Below are positions 24,186 through 31,719 of a DNA stretch of 64,000 nucleotides, one piece after another. Origin of the DNA: Devosia sp. (GTDB lineage: Bacteria > Pseudomonadota > Alphaproteobacteria > Rhizobiales > Devosiaceae). The stretch covers positions 186,001 through 250,000 of the forward strand of contig NZ_JAGIAW010000004.1 in assembly GCF_017744655.1 (NCBI RefSeq), given 5' to 3'. Both the position numbers and the translations under genes were made by a program. The stretch's first letter is position 1, and each line of letters begins with the position of its first letter. The notes beneath the pieces are model-generated. The model worked only from the letters and a program-made list of their open reading frames with translations, was not told where the DNA came from and ran no database searches.

Positions 24186-24385
24186 GACAGCTCCCTCACG
24201 TCGCGGAACCCGACGAAGTCGTGCTTCCTGTTGACCTGGCGGGCCGCTGCCATCGCCGCCTCTTGGGTAGCGTGATAGTCGCCGATACGCTGCATAACCG
24301 GCCCTCGGGTGAAACCGAGGACGGCGTAACCCTCGTCCAGAAGCACGACGGAGACGCGCAGGAATGTTTGATCCTGGTCGGTCAT
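24182..24385 (-). CDS. Hypothetical early phage protein (67 aa)
   Basis: A 67-aa alpha/beta protein, MTDQDQTFLRVSVVLLDEGY, then VLGFTRGPVMQRIGDYHATQ, EAAMAAARQVNRKHDF. Overlaps both neighbours by ATGA. Unknown function. Confidence 0.5.
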   Translation of the reverse strand: MTDQDQTFLRVSVVLLDEGYAVLGFTRGPVMQRIGDYHATQEAAMAAARQVNRKHDFVGFRDVRELS

Positions 24386-24729
24386 TCCGCGACCTCCTCG
24401 CGGCCATGCACCGCCTCGTCGGCGTCCTTGAAGAACTTCTGAAGGGCAGGGTGCTGAGCCGGATCTACACCCATGCTTTCAAGCGCCGCGCTCCATTGGC
24501 CGGCGAGGATCAACGCGGATTCCAAAAGCCGCTGATTGACCGATTCTGGCTCTACCGGTGCGGGGTAGGCTGCCTCTAGTGCGATCACAATTGTCGAATT
24601 GATCGACTGCCTGTTGATGCTGGCGTGGCCTTTCACTCTGGCAGCGAGGTCACCCGGAAGCCGGAGCATGATCTTTGTGTAGAAATCGCTTGGAAAGCGT
24701 TTGGCTCGTCTGATGCCTGATGCGCTCAT
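24382..24729 (-). CDS. Arc-like ribbon-helix-helix DNA-binding protein
   Basis: A 115-aa protein; the ATG at 24729 overlaps the upstream stop as ATGA. Residues 8-55 fit the Arc family: RFPSDFYTKIMLRLPGDLAA, RVKGHASINRQSINSTIVIA, LEAAY, with the N-terminal strand KIMLRLP and the two helices that dimerise to hold operator DNA. The C-terminal 55 residues are helical (LLESALILAGQWSAALESMG). Probably a phage transcription regulator of early genes, comparable to P22 Arc/Mnt. It is the second RHH gene in the early operon. Confidence 0.75.
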   Translation of the reverse strand: MSASGIRRAKRFPSDFYTKIMLRLPGDLAARVKGHASINRQSINSTIVIALEAAYPAPVEPESVNQRLLESALILAGQWSAALESMGVDPAQHPALQKFFKDADEAVHGREEVAE

Positions 24730-24917
24730 GCCGCGCGCTCCTCGAAATAAGCCACCAGACGCTGGCGCGAGGCCACCCACCGCCCATTGACCTTTCGGCC
24801 GGGTAGTTCGCCCTTGGTGAGGGCGTATTTCGCTTGACCCTCCGTCAGACCGAGCACCTTGCCGATGGCTTCTGCGCCCCAGATGAGGTCGAGTGGTTCA
24901 GGACTAGTGGCTGTCAC
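24726..24917 (-). CDS. Small helix-turn-helix DNA-binding protein (excisionase-like)
   Basis: A 63-aa protein starting from GTG at 24917. It has the MerR/excisionase-type winged helix pattern IWGAEAIGKVLGLTEGQAKY, ALTKGELPGRKVNGRWVASR, QRLVAYFEERAA, with the typical 'G..WVA....L..Y' ending of HTH_17 proteins. It may act as a recombination directionality factor for the integrase or as a small regulator. Position in the early operon fits Xis. The ribosome binding site is weak. Confidence 0.7.
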   Translation of the reverse strand: MTATSPEPLDLIWGAEAIGKVLGLTEGQAKYALTKGELPGRKVNGRWVASRQRLVAYFEERAA

Positions 24918-25134
24918 GAGACACCGCCTGATGCAGCAGCTGCATCATGTCATGGATGGTTTCGGTGAGGCCGCTGGCAAGCTCGCAGAGCTGGGCCATA
25001 TCATTGCAGCGGAGACGATGATCGTAGGCTTCGTTCGTCTCGCTGAGACTGCGCGCGCCTTCTTCCATGGTGCGGAGCAACGCGGCCAACCGATAGGCGC
25101 AGCCGTCGGCGTGGGCGAAGTCTTGCTCAGTCAT
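24904..25134 (-). CDS. Hypothetical early phage protein (76 aa)
   Basis: A 76-aa helical protein, MTEQDFAHADGCAYRLAALL, with a heptad-like stretch (RTMEEGARSLSETNEAYDHR, ELASGLTETIHDMMQLLHQA) suggesting a coiled-coil or helical bundle. ATGA overlap with the upstream gene. Unknown function. Confidence 0.5.
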   Translation of the reverse strand: MTEQDFAHADGCAYRLAALLRTMEEGARSLSETNEAYDHRLRCNDMAQLCELASGLTETIHDMMQLLHQAVSRDSH

Positions 25135-25526
25135 GGCGACACCTGCGGACGCCGTGTGATGTCAGCAACTGACCGCATCCTCTCGATGCGGCCGTCGAGC
25201 CAGATACCGGAAGGCACGTAGCCGTCGATGCGAGCGAAAGCCAAGTCGCGAAGGTCTTCGTCGTCGCGGCTGAGGCCCATGCGGGAGGTGAGGTTCTTGG
25301 ACATGGCCAGCATTTCGGCGTCCACTTCTTCCTCGCGAGCCTCGGCCCACTCGAAGACTGCGGTGAAGCCATCGGCCTGGCCCATACAGGTGAGGTTGTA
25401 GAATTGCTTGATGCCGACCAGTGTCGTCAGGGCCAAGTAGATGTCGTAGACACTCATGGCCGAGTAGTTGCGACCAGACGTGCTTGCATCTCCGGCCGAG
25501 CCGGTGCTATTCTCTTTCGAGTTCAT
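25131..25526 (-). CDS. Hypothetical early phage protein (131 aa)
   Basis: A 131-aa protein with a Ser/Gly-rich start and a helical body (YDIYLALTTLVGIKQFYNLT, EWAEAREEEVDAEMLAMSKN, DEDLRDLAFARIDGYVPSGI). It is the second gene of the early operon, directly after the RHH gene. Not recognised; early-operon position suggests a host-takeover or regulatory function. Confidence 0.5.
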   Translation of the reverse strand: MNSKENSTGSAGDASTSGRNYSAMSVYDIYLALTTLVGIKQFYNLTCMGQADGFTAVFEWAEAREEEVDAEMLAMSKNLTSRMGLSRDDEDLRDLAFARIDGYVPSGIWLDGRIERMRSVADITRRPQVSP

Positions 25527-25540
25527 TGATCTAATCCTTG

Positions 25541-25747
25541 CTAGGGGTGGGTCAGTTGTTCCGGGTCCGGAAGCGCGCCAACGCTTGCCGGGCCTTTTTC
25601 ATTCTCAGATGCTAGACCGCGATTGATGAGGCTTCTCATCGCTGCAGCCCGCGAGCCGATACGGTTTGCGAACCGCCAGTTATCCAAGCGGTCGATCAGG
25701 CTCGGCTCGATCATGAGCTGAATTTTCGTGGACTTGGCCTCCGCCAT
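25541..25747 (-). CDS. Ribbon-helix-helix regulator, first gene of early operon (Cro-like position)
   Basis: A 68-aa protein. Residues 5-45 are an RHH domain: strand KIQLMIEP, helix SLIDRLDNWRFANR, turn IGS, helix RAAAMRSLINRGL. It resembles the N-terminal domain of the divergent plus-strand gene (FQMMMSP, DLDDWMFKNRV, RSRAEAIRRLC), so the two probably share ancestry and operators. ACGGAGGTTTTGA gives a perfect ribosome binding site. As first gene of the lytic operon it occupies the Cro position of a lambda-like switch. Function is inferred. Confidence 0.78.
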   Translation of the reverse strand: MAEAKSTKIQLMIEPSLIDRLDNWRFANRIGSRAAAMRSLINRGLASENEKGPASVGALPDPEQLTHP

Positions 25748-25886
25748 TCAAAACCTCCGTTAGTTCCGTCAGTAACGGGTTAACCATGGCCATTGACCAT
25801 TCGTTCGTCAAGTGCAAACTAACTGAACTTCCGTCTATTGACGTACATATGGAGTTTTTTGGATATTGCGGGGGCAGGAGCACCCA
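25748..25886. promoter_or_regulatory. Divergent switch region between two RHH genes
   Basis: A 139-bp AT-rich intergenic region. It contains CGTTA/TAACG (25758-25762 and 25773-25777), GTTAGTT (25759-25765) with its inverted copy AACTAAC (25817-25823), and TTGAC/GTCAA (25793-25797 and 25806-25810). A plus-strand promoter candidate is TTGACG (25838-25843) with GATATT (25862-25867, spacing 18). These repeats are good candidates for RHH operators. Confidence 0.65.
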
Positions 25887-26402
25887 ATGGCTGACGACAA
25901 AAAGACCTTAAAATTTCAGATGATGATGTCGCCGGCCGAGGCGCGAGATCTCGACGACTGGATGTTCAAGAACCGCGTTCGGTCCCGAGCCGAAGCCATT
26001 CGTCGGCTATGTTCCATCGGTATTGGCGCGGAAGAAGCGATACTTCCAGACGTGCTGTCGCACCTTCATAGCCTTATTGATCAGCTCGAGGTCTTCGCCG
26101 AAGAGCAGATCGATCTATACGCAAACATTAGAGACGAGGGCCGTCAGGACAATCCCGACCTGAAGCGGGCTTTCCTCTTGTCGGTCGACCAACTGATGGA
26201 GCTATTGGATCAGGTCGAGTATTTGAGGCTCAATGTTCAAGAGCAGGCTCATGCCGTCGAGCAGATCAAGGCGCAGCGTTCGACAATGAATTCGAACATC
26301 GAACACTTCTCTCGCCAGATAGAGATCCAGCGCAACAAAATCCGGGACCGCTTGATTGCAAGAGGCTACAGCACTGAACCCCAGAAGGGCGAGGACGAAT
26401 GA
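25887..26402 (+). CDS. RHH repressor-like protein with coiled-coil tail
   Basis: A 171-aa protein. The ATG at 25887 follows GGCAGGAGCACCC. Residues 6-50 form an RHH domain (KTLKFQMMMSPAEARDLDDW, MFKNRVRSRAEAIRRLCSIG) related to that of the divergent early gene. Residues about 60-160 are predicted coiled coil (SLIDQLEVFAEEQIDLYANI, MELLDQVEYLRLNVQEQAHA, RQIEIQRNKIRDRLIARGY), probably for oligomerisation. It is co-transcribed with the integrase (ATGA overlap at 26399), the arrangement expected for a lysogeny repressor. Known phage RHH repressors (Arc, Mnt) are far shorter and lack this coil. Repressor role is inferred. Confidence 0.75.
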   Translation: MADDKKTLKFQMMMSPAEARDLDDWMFKNRVRSRAEAIRRLCSIGIGAEEAILPDVLSHLHSLIDQLEVFAEEQIDLYANIRDEGRQDNPDLKRAFLLSVDQLMELLDQVEYLRLNVQEQAHAVEQIKAQRSTMNSNIEHFSRQIEIQRNKIRDRLIARGYSTEPQKGEDE

Positions 26403-27628
26403 GTGTCCGCAAGCGCACCTGGACGACCAACGGTGTCGAGAAATCCGGCTGGGTCGCCGACTACAAAGATGCCAACGGTAAGCGCCAGCGCCAGACATTC
26501 CGCCTGAAGAAGGAAGCCGAGACTTTTCTGCTCAAGGCTCAGTCCGAAGTGCGTGACGGCGTGCATGTGCCGGACGCGGACACCATCACGGTGGAAGAGG
26601 CGGGAAAGCTCTGGATTAAATCGGGGGAGGCGGCAGGGCTCGAGCGCGGGACAATCGTCCAGCGCCGGCAGCACCTTGACCTGCACATCGTCCCGTTCGT
26701 CGGAGCCGTCCGGTTGAACAAGGGCACTGTTCCCTGGGTGCGGAGCTTTCAGGAGAAATTGCGCGACGAGGGCCGGTCACCGGCCATGGTGAAGATCGTG
26801 ACAGTGTCGCTGGGCAGCATCTTCGCCGATGCGCAGGACAGGGGCCTTACCGTCCGCAATCCCGTTCACGAACGATCGCGGGCGCGCTCCACCGCTCGGT
26901 CGAGCGAGAAGCGGGCGAAGGCACGTCTTCAGGTGGGGGTTGATATTCCGGCGCCGCACGAGGTCAAGGCGCTGATTGGCGCTGCGGAGGGGCGGTGGCG
27001 CCCTCTGCTGATGACGGCCGTGTTCACCGGCATGCGCTCTTCGGAGCTGCGGGCGCTCACGTGGGCGGCCGTGGATCTCGATTCGAAGATGATCCATGTG
27101 CGCGAGCGTGCGGACGCCTTCAACGATGTTGGCCGACCGAAGAGCGAAGCAGGTGACCGCTCAATCCCGATTCCTCCAATCGTGGCGAATACGCTGCGCG
27201 AGTGGAAGCTGTCTTGCCCGCGTCGGGATAGCGGGCGGAAAGATGCGCAGGGCGAGGCCATCCGAGAATTGTACCTGGTCTTTCCGAACGGGCAGGGCAA
27301 CATCGAGAACAAGGGAAACATTTCCAAGCGCGGCTTGATCCCGACGATGATCGCCGCTGGCGTCACGGTGCCCACCGACAAACTCGACAAGGATGGCAAG
27401 CCAGTTCTGGCGGCCAGATATACGGGCATGCATGCGCTTCGGCACTTCTATGCGTCTTGGTGCATCAATCCGGTTTCGGCAGGAGGGCAGGGGCTGTCGC
27501 CGAAGGTCGTTCAGGAGCGCATGGGGCACTCGACGATCGGCATGACGATGGACACTTACGGCCATCTCTTCCCTGCTGATGATCATGCCGACCTGCTCGC
27601 TGCGGCGGAGAAATCCTTGCTCGGCTAA
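26399..27628 (+). CDS. int: Tyrosine-type site-specific integrase
   Basis: A 409-aa phage integrase that inserts and excises the prophage. The N-terminal arm-binding region (GWVADYKDANGKRQRQTFRL) and core-binding domain (about residues 65-150) precede the catalytic domain. Catalytic residues are visible: R213 in FTGMRSSELRAL, K249 in RPKSEAGDRS, H345 and R348 in MHALRHFYASW, H377 in MGHSTIGMTM and Y387 in DTYGHLFP. Its ATG overlaps the RHH gene. It lies beside the tRNA-Arg remnant used as att site and two tandem GATGGCACAT repeats that may be arm sites. Length and motifs are complete, so it is probably active. Confidence 0.95.
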   Translation: MSVRKRTWTTNGVEKSGWVADYKDANGKRQRQTFRLKKEAETFLLKAQSEVRDGVHVPDADTITVEEAGKLWIKSGEAAGLERGTIVQRRQHLDLHIVPFVGAVRLNKGTVPWVRSFQEKLRDEGRSPAMVKIVTVSLGSIFADAQDRGLTVRNPVHERSRARSTARSSEKRAKARLQVGVDIPAPHEVKALIGAAEGRWRPLLMTAVFTGMRSSELRALTWAAVDLDSKMIHVRERADAFNDVGRPKSEAGDRSIPIPPIVANTLREWKLSCPRRDSGRKDAQGEAIRELYLVFPNGQGNIENKGNISKRGLIPTMIAAGVTVPTDKLDKDGKPVLAARYTGMHALRHFYASWCINPVSAGGQGLSPKVVQERMGHSTIGMTMDTYGHLFPADDHADLLAAAEKSLLG

Positions 27629-27634
27629 AGTGGT

Positions 27635-27655
27635 GATGGCACATAGATGGCACAT
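27635..27655. repeat. Tandem repeat next to integrase, candidate arm-type sites
   Basis: GATGGCACAT occurs at 27635-27644 and 27646-27655, an 11-bp period, just after the integrase stop and about 35 bp before the att core. Tandem short repeats in this place commonly bind the integrase N-terminal domain. Binding is inferred. Confidence 0.6.
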
Positions 27656-27687
27656 GGCCGTCGAGATGCTATATTTCGCGAGCCTTA

Positions 27688-27740
27688 ACCCCAGACTACG
27701 AATCTGGGGGTCAGGAGTTCGAATCTCTTCGGGCGCGCCA
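27688..27740 (+). tRNA. 3' remnant of tRNA-Arg(ACG): prophage att site
   Basis: The sequence from CCAGA CTACGAA TCTGG onward is an anticodon stem-loop with anticodon ACG, followed by the variable loop, a T arm (AGGAGTTCGAATCTCT) and acceptor end CGGGCGCG with encoded CCA (27738-27740). The expected 5' half (GCGCCCGTAGCTC) is absent: bases to the left belong to the phage. This is the duplicated 3' end of a tRNA gene used as attachment site, so the intact tRNA-Arg should lie at the other prophage end, beyond position 1. The fragment itself cannot be a working tRNA. Confidence 0.85.
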
Positions 27741-28086
27741 TTTCTTTTCAGGTATTTTTGTTGGCAGAGCAACTGAACGCTTCGTCTGCGAGCTAGTTTG
27801 CGGACGGGACCGACAGCATGTCCGCGACTTTTTTACCGATCGCCCTGGCTAAGTGCAATCGTGGATCGGGAGCCGAGGTGGACGCCGTCGATGAGCGAGG
27901 CGTCGGCCGCGGTCGCGGCACCAGGAAGGCGCAATGGGTCTTTGGGCCAATTGCCCGTTTGGATTCTGCGATGCTTCTTCCGGCTTTGGCGGGGCGCCAT
28001 TGGCGAGGTTGCGCAGGTGGGGTGGGGCGATGACGGGGATGGCAGACCAGACAGTTCCAGCGCTGCCTTAGTCGAGACGGCAGGCT
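27741..28086. other. Intergenic stretch right of the prophage
   Basis: About 345 bases of chromosomal DNA between the att site and the response regulator stop. Short open frames occur on both strands, but none has a ribosome binding site together with a recognisable protein. I see no RNA gene, repeat or terminator with good support here. Confidence 0.4.
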
Positions 28087-28740
28087 TCAGGCGAGGCCGC
28101 GGCGGACTGCTTCCAGCGTCGCTTCCGAACGGGTCGAGATGTTGAGCTTGGAATAGATGGTTTTGACGTAGCTCGCCACCGTCTGCGGTTTGAGAGCAAT
28201 GAGCCGGGCGGTTTCGGCGACGGTCATGCCTTTGGCGATCAGCGTCAATACTTCGGTTTCCCGGGCGGTCAATCCGGCTTCGTCTGGCTCAGAAGCGACA
28301 GCGCTGGCGCGAAAATGGGCGAGGACGCGCCGAGCTATCGAGGGGGACAAAGGTGGTTCTCCGTGCCCGATCCGGGCAAGCAGGCTGCCAATCAGGTCGG
28401 TATCCTCGTCCTTGAGCACATAGCCCTGCGCTCCGGCCATGATCGCGTCGAACAGATGCGTGTCGTCGTCATATATGGTGGCGACAATGGCCAGGGTTTC
28501 GGGCATTTCGAGCGTTAGCCGGCGCAGGAGATCCAGCCCGCTGCCATCGGGCAGGCCGAGATCGACAAGCGCGATGGAGAAGGGCGCCGTTCGGTGGTCG
28601 AGAAGTTTTTGCGCGGCCCGGATGGTGCCGCAGCTCTTGATGGCGATGCCGGGGAATGCGGTTGCGAGGGCCGTTTCCAGCCAGGTGCGCGTTGCCGGGA
28701 TGTCTTCGACCAACAAGCAGTCACGGATCGGGCGGTTCAT
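28087..28740 (-). CDS. NarL/LuxR-family response regulator
   Basis: A 217-aa two-domain regulator starting MNRPIRDCLLVEDIPATRTW. The receiver domain has the phosphoacceptor D60 in IALVDLGLPDGSG, the switch region IVATIYDDD and the conserved Lys in GYVLKDEDTD. The C-terminal LuxR-type HTH has LTARETEVLTLIAKGMTVAE, TARLIALKPQTVASYVKTIY, SKLNISTRSEA. A longer in-frame reading upstream covers a non-coding leader and is not used. It is probably phosphorylated by the HisKA_3 kinase at 29307-31640; the two are separated by an opposite-strand lipoprotein gene. The target genes are unknown. Confidence 0.88.
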   Translation of the reverse strand: MNRPIRDCLLVEDIPATRTWLETALATAFPGIAIKSCGTIRAAQKLLDHRTAPFSIALVDLGLPDGSGLDLLRRLTLEMPETLAIVATIYDDDTHLFDAIMAGAQGYVLKDEDTDLIGSLLARIGHGEPPLSPSIARRVLAHFRASAVASEPDEAGLTARETEVLTLIAKGMTVAETARLIALKPQTVASYVKTIYSKLNISTRSEATLEAVRRGLA

Positions 28741-28791
28741 CTGCGCGCCTCCATTTGAAACCAAGATGCACCTCATCGCGGCAAGAAGCAT

Positions 28792-28805
28792 CCCCCGATC
28801 GGGGG
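28792..28805. promoter_or_regulatory. Perfect 14-bp palindrome CCCCCGATCGGGGG
   Basis: Lies in the 206-bp divergent region between the response regulator and the lipoprotein gene, about 52 bp upstream of the regulator start. A candidate operator for autoregulation and for the lipoprotein gene. There is no U-tract, so a terminator is unlikely. Confidence 0.5.
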
Positions 28806-28946
28806 TGGCATCTGCGAGTTGCTCTTCCCTTGAGCCTACCCCGAAACAGGGGCTGAAGCGCAGGGTACCTCCCTCTAGAAATCCGCTCATGGGCTTGGCA
28901 GCCGACCCTTGGAGCGGGCGGGCGCGTGGAGGGAAAAAGAGTGGGC

Positions 28947-29300
28947 ATGAACAAACTTCTTCCAGCAATGGGCGCGGCACTTTGCCTGGCGACCCTTGCC
29001 GGATGCGACACACTGACAGGCGGCGCATTGGTAAGACCGGGCGAGCCGACGGGCACGCTGATCGTCTACAACAATACCTATGGCGATCTCGACGCGGTGG
29101 TCATCTCCGATTGCGACGCCATGAGCTATGGTTTCAACCGGCTCGCCGATGGCGCCTATGTCGCGCCCGGCGAGAAGGTCAGTTTCACGCTTTCGGCCGG
29201 ATGCTGGGATGTCGGCGGCGGGGAATTGGGTGGCGGCGAAGCCTATCAACGCCTGACGATTTCTCCCGGCAGCGTGGTGCGGCTCAGTATCGACGAGTAA
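28947..29300 (+). CDS. Small lipoprotein next to two-component system
   Basis: A 117-aa protein starting MNKLLPAMGAALCLATLAGC; the lipobox LAGC places the lipidated Cys at residue 20. The mature part is a small beta-rich domain (GTLIVYNNTYGDLDAVVISD, CDAMSYGFNRLADGAYVAPG, VRLSIDE) with three further Cys-containing segments. It is on the strand opposite to the kinase and response regulator and lies exactly between them. It may be a target or an accessory sensor of the system; that link rests on position only. GGGAAAAAGAGTGGGC precedes the start. Confidence 0.7.
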   Translation: MNKLLPAMGAALCLATLAGCDTLTGGALVRPGEPTGTLIVYNNTYGDLDAVVISDCDAMSYGFNRLADGAYVAPGEKVSFTLSAGCWDVGGGELGGGEAYQRLTISPGSVVRLSIDE

Positions 29301-29306
29301 TAAATC

Positions 29307-31640
29307 CTAGCGGGCGGCATCGGTCATGGCGGCGGGGGCTGTCTCCCTATCATCGCTGGTTCGGATCGGCCTTTCCTGCAGGGTCGCGGCTATATTGGTT
29401 GGGTCATTCGCCAAGGGCACGACGATCTCGATCGCTGTGCCTGCCGCACTGGAATCGACAAGCGTGGTCCCGCCAATGGCGTGCACCCTTTGGCGAATAT
29501 TGTTGAGGCCATAGCCCGAAACGTCCTGCTGTGCGGGCAGGCCGCGGCCATTGTCGGAGATGCGAACCAGGGCAGAAATATCCGTCACGATGATCTCGGC
29601 TTTCACCCGTGTGGCACCGGCGTGGCGGACGATATTGCTGACGATTTCGCGCACCGAAGAGAGCAAGGCTTTGCTTTGCCGGTAGTCGAGGCTGATCTGC
29701 TCGGCGCCTTGTTCGGGCGCTGGCCAATCAAGCTCGATCCGCGCGGCTTCGAGCCGCCGCGCCGCCTCGTGCCGGGCTTCGGCCAGCACCACATCCAGCG
29801 TCGTCGTCTCGCCATTGAGGCCGCTGACAATGGCGCGGATATCCGACAAAGCCGCCTGCAAAATGGGCCGCACCTGCCCATCTCCACTGTGGAGGCCGGT
29901 GAGCAGTCGCGCGCCGACATCGTCATGGAGATCCCGCGCAATACGCTGCCGCTCTTCAATGGCACCGCGCTCATAGGCATCACGGCTCGCTTCGGCGCGC
30001 GCGATGAGGCCTATGAGTTGGCCTGCCAATCGCTTGTCGCGCGGACCGAAAAGCCCCTTGCCCCCAAGCGGATAGCGCAAGCGCAGTGCCGTTTCGCCGG
30101 CAACGGCGGGCAGCAGCAGTTCAAGACCATTCGTGGTGGCTATCACTTCATTCACGTCCGTGGCGGGCAGTGTTTCCAGCGGGTCATAGAGCTGGGCCAG
30201 CAGGCGACGCCAGCGCTCGGCGCGCGCGGTCGAGGTGGGGCCGAAAGCCACGTCCATCGCCGCCTCGAACAGTTCGTGTTCGGCCAGCACGGGCTTGCCG
30301 CGCATGCGCCGCCAGAGCACATCGCGTAGCGGCAGATAGGCAAAGCCGACCAGCAGCAGGGAGGCACCCAAGGCCGGCCCTCGCTCGATATTGAGCAGCC
30401 AGATCAGCGCGGCATCAAGGCCCAGCAACAGCGTTGCACCACCAGCATAGAAGAGGATGCGAAAAGCCCAATCGCCCAGCTCGAACAGCTTGTAGCGGTG
30501 GATGCCCAGCGCGATGCCGCCATAAACGATGAGGAAGAAGGCGAAGGCGTAGCCCTGGCTGATGGCCGGTTCGGCGCCGAGCAGCGAAGGCACGCCTATG
30601 CCCACCACGAAGGCGCCGGCCCCGACGACGACAGATAGGCCAAGCCACCTCAGGGCAGCGCGCGTCGCTGGATCGCGCCTTGCCAGCCGCCATTGGATCA
30701 TCACCAGGGCGACGATCAGCAGCATCTCGGCCAGCATGGGCACATACATGCCGGTGGCTGGATCAGGCATCAGCCGGGCAATGTCGGCCCAGAGCCAGGG
30801 CACCAGCACAACGGGGATCAGCAGCAGCCAGACCGGACGAACCAGCCGCCGCGGATAGCTGAGGAACAGCGCCACGATGGCGCCGCCGAAGAGATGGACG
30901 CCGAGATGGTTGAGGGCGCTCAACAGAGCAAAGAGATCTCCCGGAATTGCCAGTTCACGGGTGCTGTAAACAGCGGCGGAGAGGGCCGAAATCATCAGGC
31001 CCAGGCCCGATAGCGCGAACATGCAGGCCGCTATGTCCTTGCCACGGATGGCCCAGACCCACGCTCCGATGGCAAAGCCGGCAAGGCCGGAAAATAACTG
31101 CACCCAGAAGACCGCGGGCAAGGCCCAAAACGGCCGATCGCGCGGGGCGACGTCCACGACCCGGGCTTCTGCGTTTGCGGTTTCCGCGAGGTGCAGGCGA
31201 ACGACAGGCTGCGCGAGAAGATCGGCTAATATGGTTTGGCGGTCGAGGACATCGGCGATTGCAGCATAGGTTTCGAGGCCATCGGGCTCTTCAACGAGAT
31301 CGCTTCCATAGATCGGAAATGTCGAAAAGTTCGATGCGTCGCCGGTCTGGCTGATCGCCGTCAGTCGGAAGCCCGCCGCTGCGTCAGTGTCTCGCGCCGG
31401 TCCGTCGGACACGACATGGGCAATGATGACGGTGTTCTCTGCGGAATTGGAAAGTTCGAGCCCAAGCCAAGGCCGAGACGATGCGAGCGCAATCGTCAGT
31501 GCCGTTGCGGCAATAGAGATTGCCAGAACACACAGCATGATCATGTGTGGCGAGAGGTGACGCCTTGTCTGGTCTCCGGTTGTGTCGGAAACCACGCTGC
31601 TCAATGAACTGCTGCCCAGTACCTGGCGTTCTTGCAGCAA
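29307..31640 (-). CDS. Membrane sensor histidine kinase, HisKA_3 (NarX/DesK-like)
   Basis: A 777-aa kinase. One membrane helix (about 33-53), a roughly 110-residue periplasmic region, then about eight helices (residues 175-435; e.g. AVFWVQLFSGLAGFAIGAWV, MLLIVALVMIQW) anchor the sensor. The kinase core has the phosphoacceptor H572 in RQRIARDLHDDVGARLLTGL, and a HATPase with REIVSNIVRHAGATRV, ISDNGRGLP and GYGLNNIRQRVHAIGG. The frame opens at TTG 31640. A 14-codon out-of-frame ATG reading with a better ribosome binding site (AAGGGG) lies just upstream at 31645, so the true start is uncertain. Likely partner of the NarL-type regulator to its left. Confidence 0.85.
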   Translation of the reverse strand: MLQERQVLGSSSLSSVVSDTTGDQTRRHLSPHMIMLCVLAISIAATALTIALASSRPWLGLELSNSAENTVIIAHVVSDGPARDTDAAAGFRLTAISQTGDASNFSTFPIYGSDLVEEPDGLETYAAIADVLDRQTILADLLAQPVVRLHLAETANAEARVVDVAPRDRPFWALPAVFWVQLFSGLAGFAIGAWVWAIRGKDIAACMFALSGLGLMISALSAAVYSTRELAIPGDLFALLSALNHLGVHLFGGAIVALFLSYPRRLVRPVWLLLIPVVLVPWLWADIARLMPDPATGMYVPMLAEMLLIVALVMIQWRLARRDPATRAALRWLGLSVVVGAGAFVVGIGVPSLLGAEPAISQGYAFAFFLIVYGGIALGIHRYKLFELGDWAFRILFYAGGATLLLGLDAALIWLLNIERGPALGASLLLVGFAYLPLRDVLWRRMRGKPVLAEHELFEAAMDVAFGPTSTARAERWRRLLAQLYDPLETLPATDVNEVIATTNGLELLLPAVAGETALRLRYPLGGKGLFGPRDKRLAGQLIGLIARAEASRDAYERGAIEERQRIARDLHDDVGARLLTGLHSGDGQVRPILQAALSDIRAIVSGLNGETTTLDVVLAEARHEAARRLEAARIELDWPAPEQGAEQISLDYRQSKALLSSVREIVSNIVRHAGATRVKAEIIVTDISALVRISDNGRGLPAQQDVSGYGLNNIRQRVHAIGGTTLVDSSAAGTAIEIVVPLANDPTNIAATLQERPIRTSDDRETAPAAMTDAAR

Positions 31641-31719
31641 GTCATTTCGTCCCCTTAACTGCTGAATTATCCCACTATTCTTCTTTGTCGTCTCTCAAAC
31701 AAGGTCGAACTTTATTGGA

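Noticed and set aside
27688..27740. Possibility of a complete tRNA-Arg gene
   Set aside because: No 5' acceptor strand or D arm is found to the left; only the anticodon arm onward is present.
27161..27772. Minus-strand frame containing APEEIRTPDPQIRSLGL
   Set aside because: This peptide is the well-known false translation of tRNA 3' sequence; it runs antisense across the integrase and the tRNA remnant.
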